A stretch of DNA of 64,000 nt, from the NCBI GenBank assembly GCA_003254925.1, contig QANZ01046810.1, positions 85,841 to 149,840 of the forward strand. The letters are read 5' to 3'. This document shows positions 1-12,168 of the stretch, piece by piece. The notes beneath the pieces were generated by a model that worked only from the letters and a program-made list of their open reading frames with translations, was not told the DNA's origin and searched no databases. The DNA is from Chamaecrista fasciculata. Lineage: Eukaryota > Streptophyta > Magnoliopsida > Fabales > Fabaceae. The translations under genes were made by a program, and so were the position numbers. Numbering within the stretch: the stretch's first letter is position 1; each line of letters begins with the position of its first letter.

Positions 1-137
1 TGAAAATGAAAAAAATTCTATAATATTAAAATTCTAAAGATCCTTTTATAATTAATTTCAACTCAAGAAAGGACTTAAACGCATAAGAGAAGACTTGTTG
101 GGAGGTTTTTGACATTTTAACGTGGTCAAAATCACAT

Positions 138-290
138 TTGCCGTTAAATCCTAACGGAAATAAAGCACAAGGGACCAATTCGCTAACGGAGCAAACCATG
201 GGGCACCAAATTGCAAAAAATTTTCTTTCAGGGTACCAAAGTGGAATCGCCCCTAACCACAGGGTACCAAACTACAATTTACCCTTTTTT
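138..290. repeat. Remnant of a 'grouped gggtacc/ccaaa' inverted-repeat element
   Basis: This stretch carries repeated short blocks of the form cagggtaccaaa and ends in caatttaccc, the same wording as the right arm of the intact 430-bp element at 43867-44296. Only one arm is present and it is diverged, so it reads as a decayed half-element. No gene is visible in the first 460 bases. Confidence 0.5.
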
Positions 291-467
291 TTTAATGTCG
301 CGTCATCATACTTATCAAAAAAAAAAAAAAAGAAGTGTGATGGAGTTTGAGGATCTCAACAGTGCTGTAGAACAAAAAAAAAACTTGATGGTCAAAATAA
401 AAAATTATTTTATAGACCGAAACCCTATACTTGAAAGATCAATATGAAGTTGTATATAAAAAAAAAA

Positions 468-893
468 GGCTAACGTTCACATTTGATCTCATTACTTTGG
501 CAAATGTCTCAATTCGGTCCCATAATATTTTTTGTTGCAATTTTGGTCCTATAACTTTGGAAAAGATCTCAATTTGGTCCCATAACTTTTGAAAACATCT
601 CACCGTAGATTCCAATCTGATTTTCATTCATTATCTGCCGTTAAAGATGATCTGGCATACCGAATTGGATAATGACATGACAAATATGAGTAAAGTTATG
701 GGATGAATGAAAATCAGCTTGGGATCAACTGTGGAACGTTTGCAAAAGTTATGGGACAAAAAATACAACAAAAAAAGTTATAGGACCAACTTGAGATCTT
801 TTCCAAAGTTATGGGACCAAAATTGCAAAAAAAAAGTTATGAGACCAAATTGAGATTTTTGCCAAATTTATGAGACCAAAAGTGCACTTTAGC
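468..893. mobile_element. Foldback MITE, probable Mutator-like (426 bp)
   Basis: The left arm (about 468-600) repeats ggtcccataa and ctcaatttggt blocks, and the right arm (about 700-893) is their reverse complement (ttatgggaccaaa blocks ending gtgcactttagc). The flanks are A-rich (about nine A on the left, aaataaaaa on the right), so the target duplication is only approximate. There is no coding capacity. A close relative with a clear 9-bp duplication lies at 8820-9230, which supports the family assignment. Confidence 0.65.
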
Positions 894-1092
894 AAATAAA
901 AAATCAACATGAAGTTTTGACCGGTATAATTATATATTTTCTCCTGAAAAAAATTATAATGATCTTTGTAAAGTAGGTTGAATTTGGCAAATTCACTGTC
1001 ACACTCACACAGTAGGCAACGAAATTCAATTCTCGAAACAAAGTGGTCCAGCAAAGTCTACGACTTTTCACGGAGCCAAAACACCAACAACG

Positions 1093-4000
1093 ATGAACTC
1101 ACCAACGCTTTCACTTCCAAATCATTCCCTTCCCATCACTCCCCAAAATCAATCCAACAAACCCCTCAAATTCAATAACCCAATTCAGACCCTTCGATTC
1201 ATCCGCCATTTCCATCTTCCCTGTTTCTCCGCAAATCCCTCTCAATCTCCGACCACCCCTATCGCCGCCGCCTCCCCACCCCTCGTCGTCGTCGGATCCG
1301 CCAATGCCGACATCTACGTCGAGATCGACCGCTTGCCCCAACAGGGCGAGACCATCGTCGCTAACACCGGTCAAACCCTCGCCGGCGGCAAGGGAGCTAA
1401 CCAGGCCACCTGTGCCGGCAAATTGTCCTACCCGACCTACTTTGTGGGTCAAGTCGGCGAGGACGCTCATGGAAAATTGATCGCTGAGGCTCTAGGAAAT
1501 GGTGGTGTTCGCCTCGATCATCTAACTACCGTTGGATCCCTTCCCTCTGGCCATGCTGTCGTCATGCTCCAATCGGACGGCCAGAATTCTATCATCGTCG
1601 TCGGTGGTGCCAACATGGGTGGGTGGCCTCAAACTCTGTCTCATGAGAATTTGGAGGTTGTGAGAAATGCAGGGATCGTTTTGCTCCAGAGGGAAATCCC
1701 AGATTCTGTTAACATTCAAGTGGCAGAGGTGAATTTATCTGCAGTGGTTTACTTTTTCAGCAGTATACATATGAAATTAGGAACCATGTTTGAAGCTTCT
1801 TAAAGTAAGATTACTATTTAAATTGGGTTTGAAATGCTCCAGTGTGATGCTTTATTTTGGCGTATGAATTCTCCGAGGTCCTTAATTTGAACTGTAGTTA
1901 TCAAATGTTGAAAAATACTAAAACTGTATACAGGAGGCTTGTGGAAGGAGTTATCATTGTTTGATGCACATACTTTATAGATCTGCAGAACTAAGGGGAA
2001 ACTGGGGAAGTGAGTAAAATATAAAGAACTGCATAGTTTTAGTTAAAATTAAAACTTCTCCACGACCATGCAATCTCATTAATTGTCAAACATGGCAATC
2101 TTATGATAAGGTTTAGAAAATACATATGAATATCAGTATTCAACCATACCATACAACAGCTATGGATTATAATAGAAAAATTTATAGGAGAGCCCTTGGA
2201 GCTAGAATGTTAGTTCATGCGTGACAGCTGTGACAGTCACTTAGAACTGATTTAACTACATCTCGTTTACTGGCTCGGAAATTTGGCCACATTTTTACAA
2301 TAGCATAGTTTATTTTCACTCATATATTAGGTTTAATGTCATTAGCATATACACTTGGTACTTGTTTTATTGTTAACTTAGCAGCTGCTACATCCTGTAG
2401 TAGTGAAGTTCTTTCATCTCGTATTTACTCACGTTTTTTTCATTGCTCACGTTCCTTAGGTAAGATTTGATTACTCTGTTTGTTTTGCCATAATAATTCT
2501 CTGCATCCTTTGTTATTCTTTTAAAATTACAGGCTGCAAGGAGTTCAGATGTTCCAGTCATCCTGGATGTTGGGGGCGTATCTACTCCAATCCCACAAGA
2601 ATTACTGGATTTTGTCGATATTCTAAGTCCTAATGAAAATGAACTTGGTCGCCTTACAGGGATATCGGTTGATAGTTTTGATCAGATTACGCAGGCTGCA
2701 CAAAAATGCCATAAAATGGTTAGTTTTTTGGCTGCCTGTGTTATTCTTATTCTAGCTGTAAAAGGTAGTAGCTATCTTGTTTAAGGTCTTGTATGCATGA
2801 CTGCCAGTTTTATGCTTTGAAAATAAAAAAGCTGTAATGAATTTATCTAGAAAGAAGGTTAATACAAAGAAGGATGATAAAACCTCCTAGAAAAGATATA
2901 GTAGGAAAAAATTAAGGAAAGAAACTAAAGAAAATACATTAGCTTAAAAGTGCTCACCAACCCTTCTCTAAATCTTTGATAGATACCTTCTCCCCTATAT
3001 AAATAAGCCATTAGCTGAAACCTATGGCAAATCTACTCTGTCTCCATAAGATGTGAAGAAAGAAATTTCTGATGAAAAACTCTTACATTGATTTCCTTCC
3101 CTAAACGTGCATAATAAACTCACTGCCAGAACACAATCATCTGGAGAAATAGTCTCATTTACTTTAAGTCTTAAACTCTAAACCAGTTACTTTAAATCTT
3201 AAACTCTAAAGCAGTCATTCATGTTAACTCTACTCGGGGAAAATACATTTTATTAACCCCCCCTCCCCAAGGTCTGATTTGCAACTTTAGTATATCAACT
3301 TTACAAATGACAAAATTCTTCCATGCTTTTATAAAAAGAACAAAACTCCCTCACTTTAAATGAGACCGAGAGTTAACTTTTACTGTTTTTCCCAAAGAAC
3401 ATAGGGTCTTCTGTTACATTTTTAAAGTTGATGCACTACCATTGTAATTAGGCCTTTGTTCAAGGAGCTAAAATGTACTTTTCTCATTCTATTAGTACTG
3501 TAGTTCAAGCAAAAGTTTTTGCAATTGGATTATGAACCTGAAATTGGGGGAAGGATTTACAAGTATGAAAACCAGGGAGGAGCTCCCCTTCCAATTATCT
3601 CTTTTAATTGGAAACAAGAATGTTCTCAAGATGAAATGTAATTAGAGGGGAAAACGGAGGACAACTTGAGAGTTGAATTTTTGTGGCCTGTACGAATTGC
3701 ATAGATCCAACGTTATCATCTACTGAGCACCATATTTACTACTGATTAATTTATTCCAAATAGAGTCAGTTTCCAAGGGAAATCACCATAGTTGCTTAGC
3801 AACTGTTTTCTTCTAGTCTTACAACTCACCTCCAAAAATCCAATGGAAATCCTGTATGGTCTTGACAAGAATTATCCTTAGATTGGTCCTAGATGAGGAA
3901 AGATAGTACAAAAGGATGCTTGGATTCAAGTAACTTGACCATCCAAAGAAAAATAGGCACCCTTGCAATTATAAAGCCCCTTTGCTTTTCTGTATTACAA

Positions 4001-5042
4001 GATCCAAAAAAGAGGCACATGAGTTACTCCCTAAGGAACACACACCTAGATAAGTAAGAGGCCATTGCTAAAGAACAACCAGCTACCTTATCTAAACTCC
4101 ACACAATTATTTCGGTCCTTGTCAAATTCTTTCTCCCCTATGATACTTTTAAGTTGGACTGGTGACACCCTCACTCTGTTCATGGCCTTTCTCTTTTCCC
4201 ATTGGCTAGACTGTTAATGGCCTTGTTGTTATCTCTCGAATAGAATTATATTGTTTAACTTAAGTGAATAAGAGCAATGAAAGTATGTAATATGTGCCCC
4301 ATGTCCAGATATGCTTCAGAAGTTGCTGGACGGTCAGAAAATTTTTTGAACTATTGTTATTTCTCATCATGAGCAAATTTCTTATTTTTGCTTCAGTTTT
4401 TTATATCTAACATACATGCTTACCCGCTGAAAGAAAAAGGTGGGGGTGTTGGATGAATAATTAGCACAACATTGAATTTCTTCCATTGCATTTTTTTTTC
4501 CTTACTTGAATAAGCATTGTGCAGCACAGTGATTGGTTTAAGAGAAGATAATAACTCAACAATGTTCTTGTGCCAAAATTAACTATAATTAATCTATGGA
4601 ACTTTTATATCTGGTAAGATTAATTTATTTCCTTTGAATATTGAATTTTCAGGGAGTCAAACAAGTGCTTGTGAAACTTGGGGCCAATGGATCTGCCCTT
4701 TTTGTAGATGGGGAAGAACCAATCAAACAACCTGCCATTTCGGTTGAAACGGTCCTTGACACTACCGGAGCTGGTGATACTTTTACTGCCGCTTTTGCTG
4801 TGGCTTTGGTGGAAGGAAAGTCCAGAAAAGAATGCTTAAGATTTGCCAGTATGTATAATTTAGCAACTATTCCCCTGTTTTGCCTGGAATATGCTCGTAA
4901 CCAGAAATGTCATTAATGTTCCTAACGATTTTTTGCCCCTTATAAAACAGCTGCTGCAGCTTCTCTCTGTATTCAAGTGAAAGGAGCCATTCCTAGCATG
5001 CCCGATAGGAAATCTGTGCTGAATCTTCTTCAATCCCTTTGA
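1093..5042 (+). CDS. RBSK: Ribokinase, pfkB family, plastid-type
   Basis: Four exons, 1093-1728, 2533-2718, 4653-4848 and 4951-5042, join in frame with GT-AG borders to give 369 residues. The enzyme phosphorylates D-ribose to ribose-5-phosphate with ATP, salvaging ribose released from nucleosides. Residues 1-60 are rich in Ser, Pro and basic residues with few acids, like a plastid transit peptide. The pfkB core follows: substrate-binding GGKGANQA at 98-105 and the C-terminal DTTGAGD signature at 310-316, with the catalytic Asp at 316. Length and ending (PSMPDRKSVLNLLQSL) match plant ribokinases such as Arabidopsis At1g17160. Intron 2 is long (1.93 kb) and repeat-like. The ATG at 1093 is chosen because it gives the full transit region. 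No broken residue was seen. Confidence 0.93.
2719..4652 (+). other. Long intron 2 of the ribokinase gene
   Basis: A 1.93-kb intron with a GT donor and AG acceptor. It holds no recognisable gene. It has diverged AT-rich sequence and an anonymous patch near 3240-3480, but no terminal repeats that I could pair. Confidence 0.6.
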
Positions 5043-5604
5043 GCATACTTGCAAGTGGTTTCAGGTCAATTTTGTATTCATATTGTCCTTTCTTATTCTT
5101 AATTTCATTTCTTCTTCGTTCCTATGTATGATCGGCTCTTGGTAATGTTGTCTAGGTTCTAAGAATTCTTATTCAAGTGCAAAGAATAATCATCTTTTAT
5201 CATATCCAGGTCTTGGTTTCATCTTTCTCTTCTCTAGATTGTTGTATTATTTGATAATCATCATCTTTACCCGTTGTTCAACTTGAAAAACCAAGAAACT
5301 CAGAACACATTAAAATACTCATTTTAATTCTAATTCAATAATACAGGGTGAAATCTCAAGATAGGTAGCTTGCCTCTCTCTCTCTGTATTAGCATCTCAA
5401 GCGACCTAACTCTTTTAAGAGTTAGGACATTTATAACTTAAATTTAATGTCAAAGTAATGCTAATTCAAATAGAAGTTAATACTAATCCAGATATATCTT
5501 GAAACTCTAATAACTTAATCTATAATCCTTGTGACTAAGAAATAGAAGGTAAATCCTAAATTAACAATTTGTTGCAAGTCAGCCTTTCATATTGTGTCTT
5601 TCAC

Positions 5605-5800
5605 GGAAGTGGATCCTTTGCATCCTCACTCCTGTATTTGTTGTGCATTTTAGAGAGATACATGAAAAAGTAGAGAGAGAAAGTGTGAATCTTACACATT
5701 GATTATTTTGTGGAATTCACATTTTCTCTCTTTACTTCCTACTTTATCTCTTTAAAATGTACCAAAAAATATAAAGAACAAATGCAGAAGATCCGTATCC
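5605..5800. mobile_element. Mutator-like MITE (196 bp), 9-bp TSD gtctttcac
   Basis: The terminal inverted repeats (left ggaagtggatcctttgcat, right the reverse complement of ggatacggatcttctgcat) extend into a second inverted block (ttttagagagata ... tatctctttaaaa). Both ends are flanked by exact copies of gtctttcac (5596-5604 and 5801-5809). The 9-bp duplication is the hallmark of Mutator-like insertions. It is non-coding. Confidence 0.85.
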
Positions 5801-6596
5801 GTCTTTCACCCTCTCAAGCAGGTTGTGATCATAAATTATCGTATGTTGCTCTTATATTGGATTATGGAAGTGGAAAATAACATAGAAGGATTCAATCTGT
5901 TGTGTCAAAATCAAACATTCTTGTTATCGAAACTTACACATTCTTTGATATTAACTTATCTCGAAATTGAATCGAAATTAAAGGATGGTGACTATGTGGT
6001 CTATTTATACATTTTAAAGGTTGAAATAAATGTAACATAAAAGACTATTGTAAGTGGATCCAAACATAAAAGGACCAATTTGAATATTAGACTTATTTAG
6101 AACATATACAATATTACAATACAACGTACATTTTTTTTTCACATGTATTATATTCAAAACATTTCATATTTTATATACCAATAGGCACTTTTGGCTTAGA
6201 GCAAAATCTTGGTCATTATTGTAAAGGAGGTCCAAAATCTGATTTCGTCGGCACAATCCTATTCTCTTTGAAATTTCAATACGTGTTACAACTAGGACTA
6301 GGAGGAGATTGAATTGACCCCATTTAGCAATTAGCGCTTATTGTTTGCAGCTGTTTGAAAAGAAAACTGCAATAGTAATTAATATTTAATATTATGAACA
6401 TCACAAACTTCAACTCGACCTACATTGTCTTTCCAAATGATTCTCCCACTATTTGAAAGCGATCTTTCTTTATAGGAAATGGAACAAATTAATAATTCAG
6501 TCTTCAAAAAGTGTTGGAAATATCAAATTATAAGATTTAAAATTCTAAAATATAATTACAAAATATTACTAGCAAGTATTGAATCAAAACATTTTT

Positions 6597-6795
6597 TTAA
6601 AAAAATTTTTTGGTAAGTAAAAGTTTATGTGAGTTTGACTTTGGGAGCTCACCAAAGTGAAGGTATGCTTTCGGGCTCTATGAGTACTTAGAGAAGTACT
6701 TACAAATTGCTTACCAACAAGATAACGAGATTCGAACTTATGACCTTGTGAGTTATGAGTTGACTCCTTACCAACCGAGTCAACTTTTGTTAGCA
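6597..6795 (-). mobile_element. SINE-like tRNA-derived element
   Basis: Read on the minus strand it has an A-box-like ggttggtaagg segment, and about 45 bases further on a B-box-like agttcgaatctc, the spacing of a tRNA-derived pol III promoter. An A/T-rich tail follows at 6597. It is not a tRNA gene: the cloverleaf does not close and no anticodon arm is evident. Confidence 0.6.
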
Positions 6796-7281
6796 TATAA
6801 AAAAAAATCTTTTGATTTGAATAAAAATTAGTCCTCATAGGTGACAGATATTTTACGTTTTATAAAAAAGTATTTCTTCTATCATCGTGCAGTTTGAATT
6901 AAGGCAAGATCCATCCCAATTGGTAAATCCGTAAATGTTATTAACAAAAAAAAAATTACTAGCATATCAAATTGAAGATCTTTTGATTAAGAAAATTGTA
7001 TCCCATTAATGGTGTCAACTCTTGTTGACAAGAAAATCAAGTCCTTTTTACTTAAGAAGGAATGTACAATAATAATACAATGCTCCAAGGGTATATGATA
7101 TGAGGTGGATTAATCTAAGCCATTGAAGTCATCCATCCACCCCTCTAATAAACCTATGTTTTCCTTTAAAAATTCATTTGTCAGCTAACAATTTAGGGCA
7201 AGCAGTACTAGCACTTATCATTTTCACAAAAAGGAAAAACTGCATGCCTCCTCTCTCTCCTTCCTTCATGAAACCAAAAAT

Positions 7282-7647
7282 ATGAATTCTTCTTTCTTCT
7301 TTCTTCTCATTCTTGTATCATCCCTTCTTCTCTTCCCTTATCCAAGCTTGACCATGAGAACCAAAAATAATAGGCAAGTAACAGAAGCCTCTTCTAATCA
7401 TCAAGACATTGTGAGTATTCATTCATTCACTTTGATTTGGTTTGATTTGATCTTCAATGTTATATATATAATCATTTATTCTTTGCTTCAATTACTTATT
7501 ATTTTACATATGTCTATTCAGTTAGGAGCTAAGAGATCATACCACCTTCAAAGGAAAGAGCTGCATGAAGTGCACTCAGGACCCAATCCTATCAGTAATT
7601 CTATTCCACTGCAGAAGTGGAAATCAAACACACAAAGAAATCCATAA
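7282..7647 (+). CDS. CLE peptide hormone precursor, TDIF-like
   Basis: Two exons, 7282-7410 and 7522-7647, join in phase 0 to give an 84-residue secreted precursor. Residues 1-24 are a hydrophobic signal peptide rich in Phe and Leu. The CLE box near the C-terminus reads HEVHSGPNPISN and is followed by a short tail (SIPLQKWKSNTQRNP). CLE dodecapeptides are cut from such precursors and bind leucine-rich-repeat receptor kinases. TDIF (CLE41/44), which represses xylem differentiation, is HEVPSGPNPISN, so this peptide differs only at position 4 (His for Pro). The 111-base intron (GT-AG) is in frame and has no stop, so an unspliced transcript would encode 121 residues with the CLE box intact. The precise CLE subgroup is uncertain because of the His and the C-terminal extension. 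Confidence 0.88.
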   Translation: MNSSFFFLLILVSSLLLFPYPSLTMRTKNNRQVTEASSNHQDIVSIHSFTLIWFDLIFNVIYIIIYSLLQLLIILHMSIQLGAKRSYHLQRKELHEVHSGPNPISNSIPLQKWKSNTQRNP

Positions 7648-8819
7648 GGTTTCCTTTTGATGATCATCATTATTGTTATTATTGATATTATTATTATATA
7701 AATTACTATTTTTCCAAGTAAAACCATCTTCTTATTTCTTATTTTTTTCTTCTTATTCTTCTCCCTTCTTCATATTGTTTATACAGATTTTATATATAGC
7801 TCAGTTATTGGATTGATGTATGATTACCAGTAACTATTCTGTATATCTTTACCATTAACAACTAAGAAAATCATACCTGTATTACTGTATATCTTCTCTC
7901 CATTCTTGAATATCAATCAACTCTGGCTATTCTGTTCATTCAAGAACAATTATTTAGAAGATTGGTTTTTTTTTTTTTTAATTTGGATGGTTTCTGATGG
8001 TATATACTCTGATATAATAAATCAACTTGAATCTGATTGGATGAGATAGATTAACAAGATAGAGAGTTTACTTTAGTTTTTGAGGTAAAGTTTAAAATTC
8101 CCTCATGAAGTTTTTCAAAGTCTTTATGATTGGCATTTCAGCATCCTTTTTGGATATATAAACTGTATACATGGAAATGGAAATGTTGAAGAAGCAGGTT
8201 GATATCAATTTTTTTTCTGCATATCATGAAAGCAATCAAAGCAGGGACTTTACTGCAAAACTTTGATTTGAATAAGAATGATGATGAGATACCCTTGAAC
8301 TGCAAAATCCAATAATTTACTGAACTGTTTAACAATTGATTATTATTATTTTTCCTATGAATTGAAGGCTATACATATGAATAATTGTGCACAGCATGTT
8401 GGGTCTTTTCAAGATGGTGTAGCTTCATTTAGTCATAGCGATTTGAAACTTACTTTTGGCAAAGCAAGAGAGAACATTTTACTTTATGTTTGTGGCTTAT
8501 CAAGAAAACTGCCATCCCAAGAAAGAAAAGCAGTGTCAAATTGCTGCCATCCAACATTACTCTCTACACCCCAAGTGCTAATTAAGGTGATGCAATTGCT
8601 ATATAAAGTATTGCTAGTGTGCTAGGTATGAAAGATAATTAATAAAATTGAAAGTGGACTATATGTATATATAAAATCTTAAATTATATTATATGGTTTT
8701 GAAAATTTTCCCTTATGATTTTATAATTATATAGTACATTAGTGAATTCTCACATTTTATTTTTATTCTTTTAAAGTTTAACAAAAATAACAAATTTTGC
8801 TTTTTATTAATTTATATTT
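7648..8819. other. Intergenic, AT-rich, no gene seen
   Basis: This is the 3' side of the CLE gene followed by AT-rich DNA. An 87-codon open frame near 8362 matches no family I know and has no codon bias or neighbours to support it. Confidence 0.5.
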
Positions 8820-9230
8820 GGTCAAAGTGCGAATTTGGTCCCATATCTTTTGCTCAATTCCCAATTTGGTCCTATATTTTTTTTGTTACAATTTTAGTCG
8901 GTTGGTCCTATATCTTTGCAAAATGTCCTAATTTTGGTCCCATATCATTTTTGGTCATGTATCTTTTAGTCAAGTTGCAGAGTTAGTCACATATCTTTAC
9001 AAAAAGATCAATCATTAATTGATCCTTTTGTAAAAATATGGGACCACTTCTAAGCCTGACCCAAAGACACAGGACCAATTCGACAATTAACCCAAAGATA
9101 TGGGACAAAATCTGCAACAAAAAAATATATGGGATCTGATACAAAGATATGGGACCAAAAGTGTAAACAAAAATATGGGACCAAATTAGGAACTAAGCAA
9201 AAGATATAGGACCAAATTTACACTTTAGCC
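8820..9230. mobile_element. Mutator-like foldback MITE (411 bp), 9-bp TSD tttatattt
   Basis: The left end ggtcaaagtgcgaatttggt and the reverse complement of the right end (ggctaaagtgtaaatttggt) pair along roughly 40 bases and then continue as repeated ggtcccatatcttt blocks. Exact tttatattt copies flank it (8811-8819 and 9231-9239). It is non-coding and of the same family as 468-893. Confidence 0.88.
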
Positions 9231-9239
9231 TTTATATTT

Positions 9240-10440
9240 TTATAATTTTAAAAAATATTTATTTGGGCATATTAAACTCATTAGTGTATTTAAATGTGTG
9301 TATATATAAGCACTAGTAAATTGGATGATTATACATTTATACTGTATACTAGGTATGTTGATTGGATTGAAGCGAAATTATATGTTTTCTTTATTTAATT
9401 CTTCTCTTCTTCCTCTGCTCCACAAATTATATAGTCCATCTCTTATCTTATCTTCATTTTCAAAAATATATAAAAATCTAAATCTAAATTATGTGAAAAA
9501 AAATCAGAATTAGTACGTACTTTCCCTTTTTTTTTCCTTGCATTTTCTTCCATCCAAATGTATTCAAATGAAAGAAAATATTCTGGCCAAAAAATTAATT
9601 AATTAATTAACATATGGATGCCCTCTTTTCTGCGTCCGCCATTCCTTCTAGCATTCTAGGCTTCCATTGATCTAAAAGGTAGCTAACTAGCTATAGTACA
9701 TCATTGAATTTATATGAAAAAGATTATAAAAATTCTAATTTTTTATATTAACTAGAATAATTTTATTTCTTAATGTTAAAAATAGTGAAATAATAAATAA
9801 GAGAATGGAGGACCAGAAGAATAATTAAGAAAGTAAAACTTTTAATAATTGAAACTCTTAAAAAAAAACTGAATATATATATATAAAGAAGAAATGATGA
9901 TAGAATTGATTAATAGGCATAGGGAAACAAAATAAAGTCCCTAAGTTGACTAAAAAGGTGAAATGACCTTGGAAAACCAAAAAAGCAAGATATGATTCTA
10001 TTCTACTCTTCTTATATTACCTATATATTACATAAAATTGACGATAATAGATAAACCATAATAATCATATATCTAGCATTAGTAAGGCTTCTCTTTTTTT
10101 AAAAAAAAAAAGTGAAATTCATGATTTATATTTTATAGAACTTATTCAAGAAATGGGATTCAATTGAAATTGATGTGGTAGCCGGGAGAGATTATATTCT
10201 ATTTCGCCTTCAACATTTTGCAACAAAAGGAAGTTCCATTTTATAAAGTGAGAAAATTGCAGGTTAGTAAGAGAAAATAGATCAGAAAGTTTCCAGGAAA
10301 ATCTAGTGATGAAATTTACTCGGATTGAATCAAATGAACATCTTCAATAAGATCAGCCCAACAAGAAGAGATCTAACATGTATCTACATCCAAGCCTACT
10401 TTTCTTTCTATTTGACGTGTATTTTAGAAAATAAAATTTA
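9240..10440. other. Intergenic, AT-rich, no gene seen
   Basis: A+T-rich sequence with short aattaattaatt runs and homopolymers. I see no conserved reading frame and no paired repeats. Confidence 0.5.
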
Positions 10441-10699
10441 GAGTAAACAAATAATTTAATCCTTGAAAAATTAGTGAGTTGACAACTCAATTTTTGAAAT
10501 ATTAAAATACACCTTTAGCTCTTGAAACATTAAAGAGTATAGTTTTAGTCCCTAAAAAATTAAAACAATATACTATTAGTCTATAAAAAAAAACTAATAA
10601 ATATATTATTTTGATTTTTAAAAAACTAAACTGTGTATTTTAGTTTTTCTGAGATTGAGTTGTCAGTTTTCTTTCAGGAATCAAGATGTTAGTTTACTC
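10441..10699. mobile_element. MITE (259 bp), 9-bp TSD taaaattta
   Basis: The left end gagtaaacaaataattt is mirrored on the right by agttactt-type sequence ending gtttactc. Internally, gttgacaactcaattttt pairs with gattgagttgtcag. Exact taaaattta flanks both sides (10432-10440 and 10700-10708). Diverged relatives can be seen at about 20120-20350 and inside a MAP kinase intron near 26720-26850. Confidence 0.8.
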
Positions 10700-10885
10700 T
10701 AAAATTTATTTGAAATAAAAAAAAAATGACAATAAGTATGACAGAAAAGAGTTTTCAAAATAAAACTCCCGAACATGACACAACATTGCTCTTAACCCAT
10801 CTCAGTCTAAAATAAAATAAAGGACATTGTTTTGCAAACCAATATAATGTTGATGTGCAAATTAAAAACCTAAAATGAAAAGGGA

Positions 10886-10886
10886 C

Positions 10887-10936
<50 letters not shown>
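10886..10936. repeat. (AG)n microsatellite
   Basis: About 50 bases of almost pure AG repeat, interrupted once by aag. Confidence 0.95.
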
Positions 10937-10939
<3 letters not shown>

Positions 10940-10942
<3 letters not shown>

Positions 10943-12137
10943 ACAGCATGCATGAAAAGCATTGATAATTATTGTACAATTTCTGAGATGAAATAAAAGA
11001 AAATAAAGCTGATTATTCGTTTAGTTGCTGTTTCTTAGCTTTTGGAAAAAGGATGGGCTTATCTACTATGCCTGCTAGATAGTACTCATATCAAACAACA
11101 TGAACCAACACACAGATTTAGAGAAAGAGAGAGTATCTCAGTTCTTTGCATTTGCTGGAAAGTTGTGTTAGAAAAAGAATATATATAGTACTATTGAAGG
11201 TGTTGCCAAGTGACACATGCATGCAGAGTGAGTGCCATATAATTATCAAATATAAAATATCCAGATTTTTCACTTTTTAATCAGATATATTTTAAGGCGT
11301 GAATTTGACTTTATTAATTCACAATCTCAACTAGATTAATTTTAAAAGAATTTCTCAAAATTAATATATAGTTCTTAACTTATTGTATTTAAACTTTAAA
11401 AAAATATGATTAGTTTTACTTTAATTTTATCTCATTTACTAACAATTGTAATTGGAAGATAAAATAACTGTTCAAAAATAATTCATAATTTTCTATTATA
11501 TCCAAATTTAAAATGAGAAAGATATAATAATCACATTCAATAGTTTGATATTAAAAAAAAATTATAAAAATATGTAAAGTCAATCTAATAAAATAAAAAT
11601 AAAAAATATTTAACATCAATTTAAAATCTATCCATAATTTTAATACCAATGTAAATATTTGGCCATATATGAAAAAGAATATAAATATTCAAAGACAAAA
11701 AATAATAGAAATCTTTGCAACTTTTATGAATTAATTAGCATTTGTAGTTTTGTACATAGAGGAGGGGCATGCTAAGCATGCTTATATTAGGACGCTAGGT
11801 GGGAATTATTGGCGGTATAAAGTTAGTTAATTAGTATTAACCTTAATTATGATTGATAGAGCTATTTGTATTTTGAAGTGAGGAGACCAATGAAGAAATG
11901 TGAGTCATGAAATTGATCTGTATTAAAACTTAAAGAGGAGAAATATAAATTATTAGGATAAATATAATTAGGGAAGACTATAACCATGATTTATTACACG
12001 TGATCACTAGGGGCAAAGAGTTGAAAGCTTTGTCTAGTAATTTTCTTAATTTCATAATATAAGATGATCTTTTTCCTTTTTGGTGAATTTAGCTATGAAG
12101 AAGTTGAGCTCATAACATTATATTATATTATATATTA
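10940..12137. other. Intergenic, AT-rich, no gene seen
   Basis: No conserved coding frame. A short purine patch is followed by long A/T-rich sequence up to the Helitron end. Confidence 0.5.
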
Positions 12138-12168
12138 CTAGTACGAGACCCGTGCACATTGCACGGGT
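12138..12168 (-). mobile_element. Helitron 3' terminus
   Basis: Read on the minus strand, an 8-bp GC-rich hairpin (acccgtgc stem, 5-base loop) is followed about ten bases later by CTAG and then a T. This is the hairpin plus CTRR end used by plant Helitrons, inserted between A and T. The body should extend to higher coordinates. I could not identify its 5' TC end, so only the terminus is annotated. Confidence 0.6.

Noticed and set aside
6700-6790. A tRNA gene near 6.75 kb (minus)
   Set aside because: A- and B-box-like text is present, but no cloverleaf closes. It fits a SINE instead.
8362-8625. 87-codon frame after the CLE gene
   Set aside because: No recognisable family, no nearby splice pattern, and AT-rich context.
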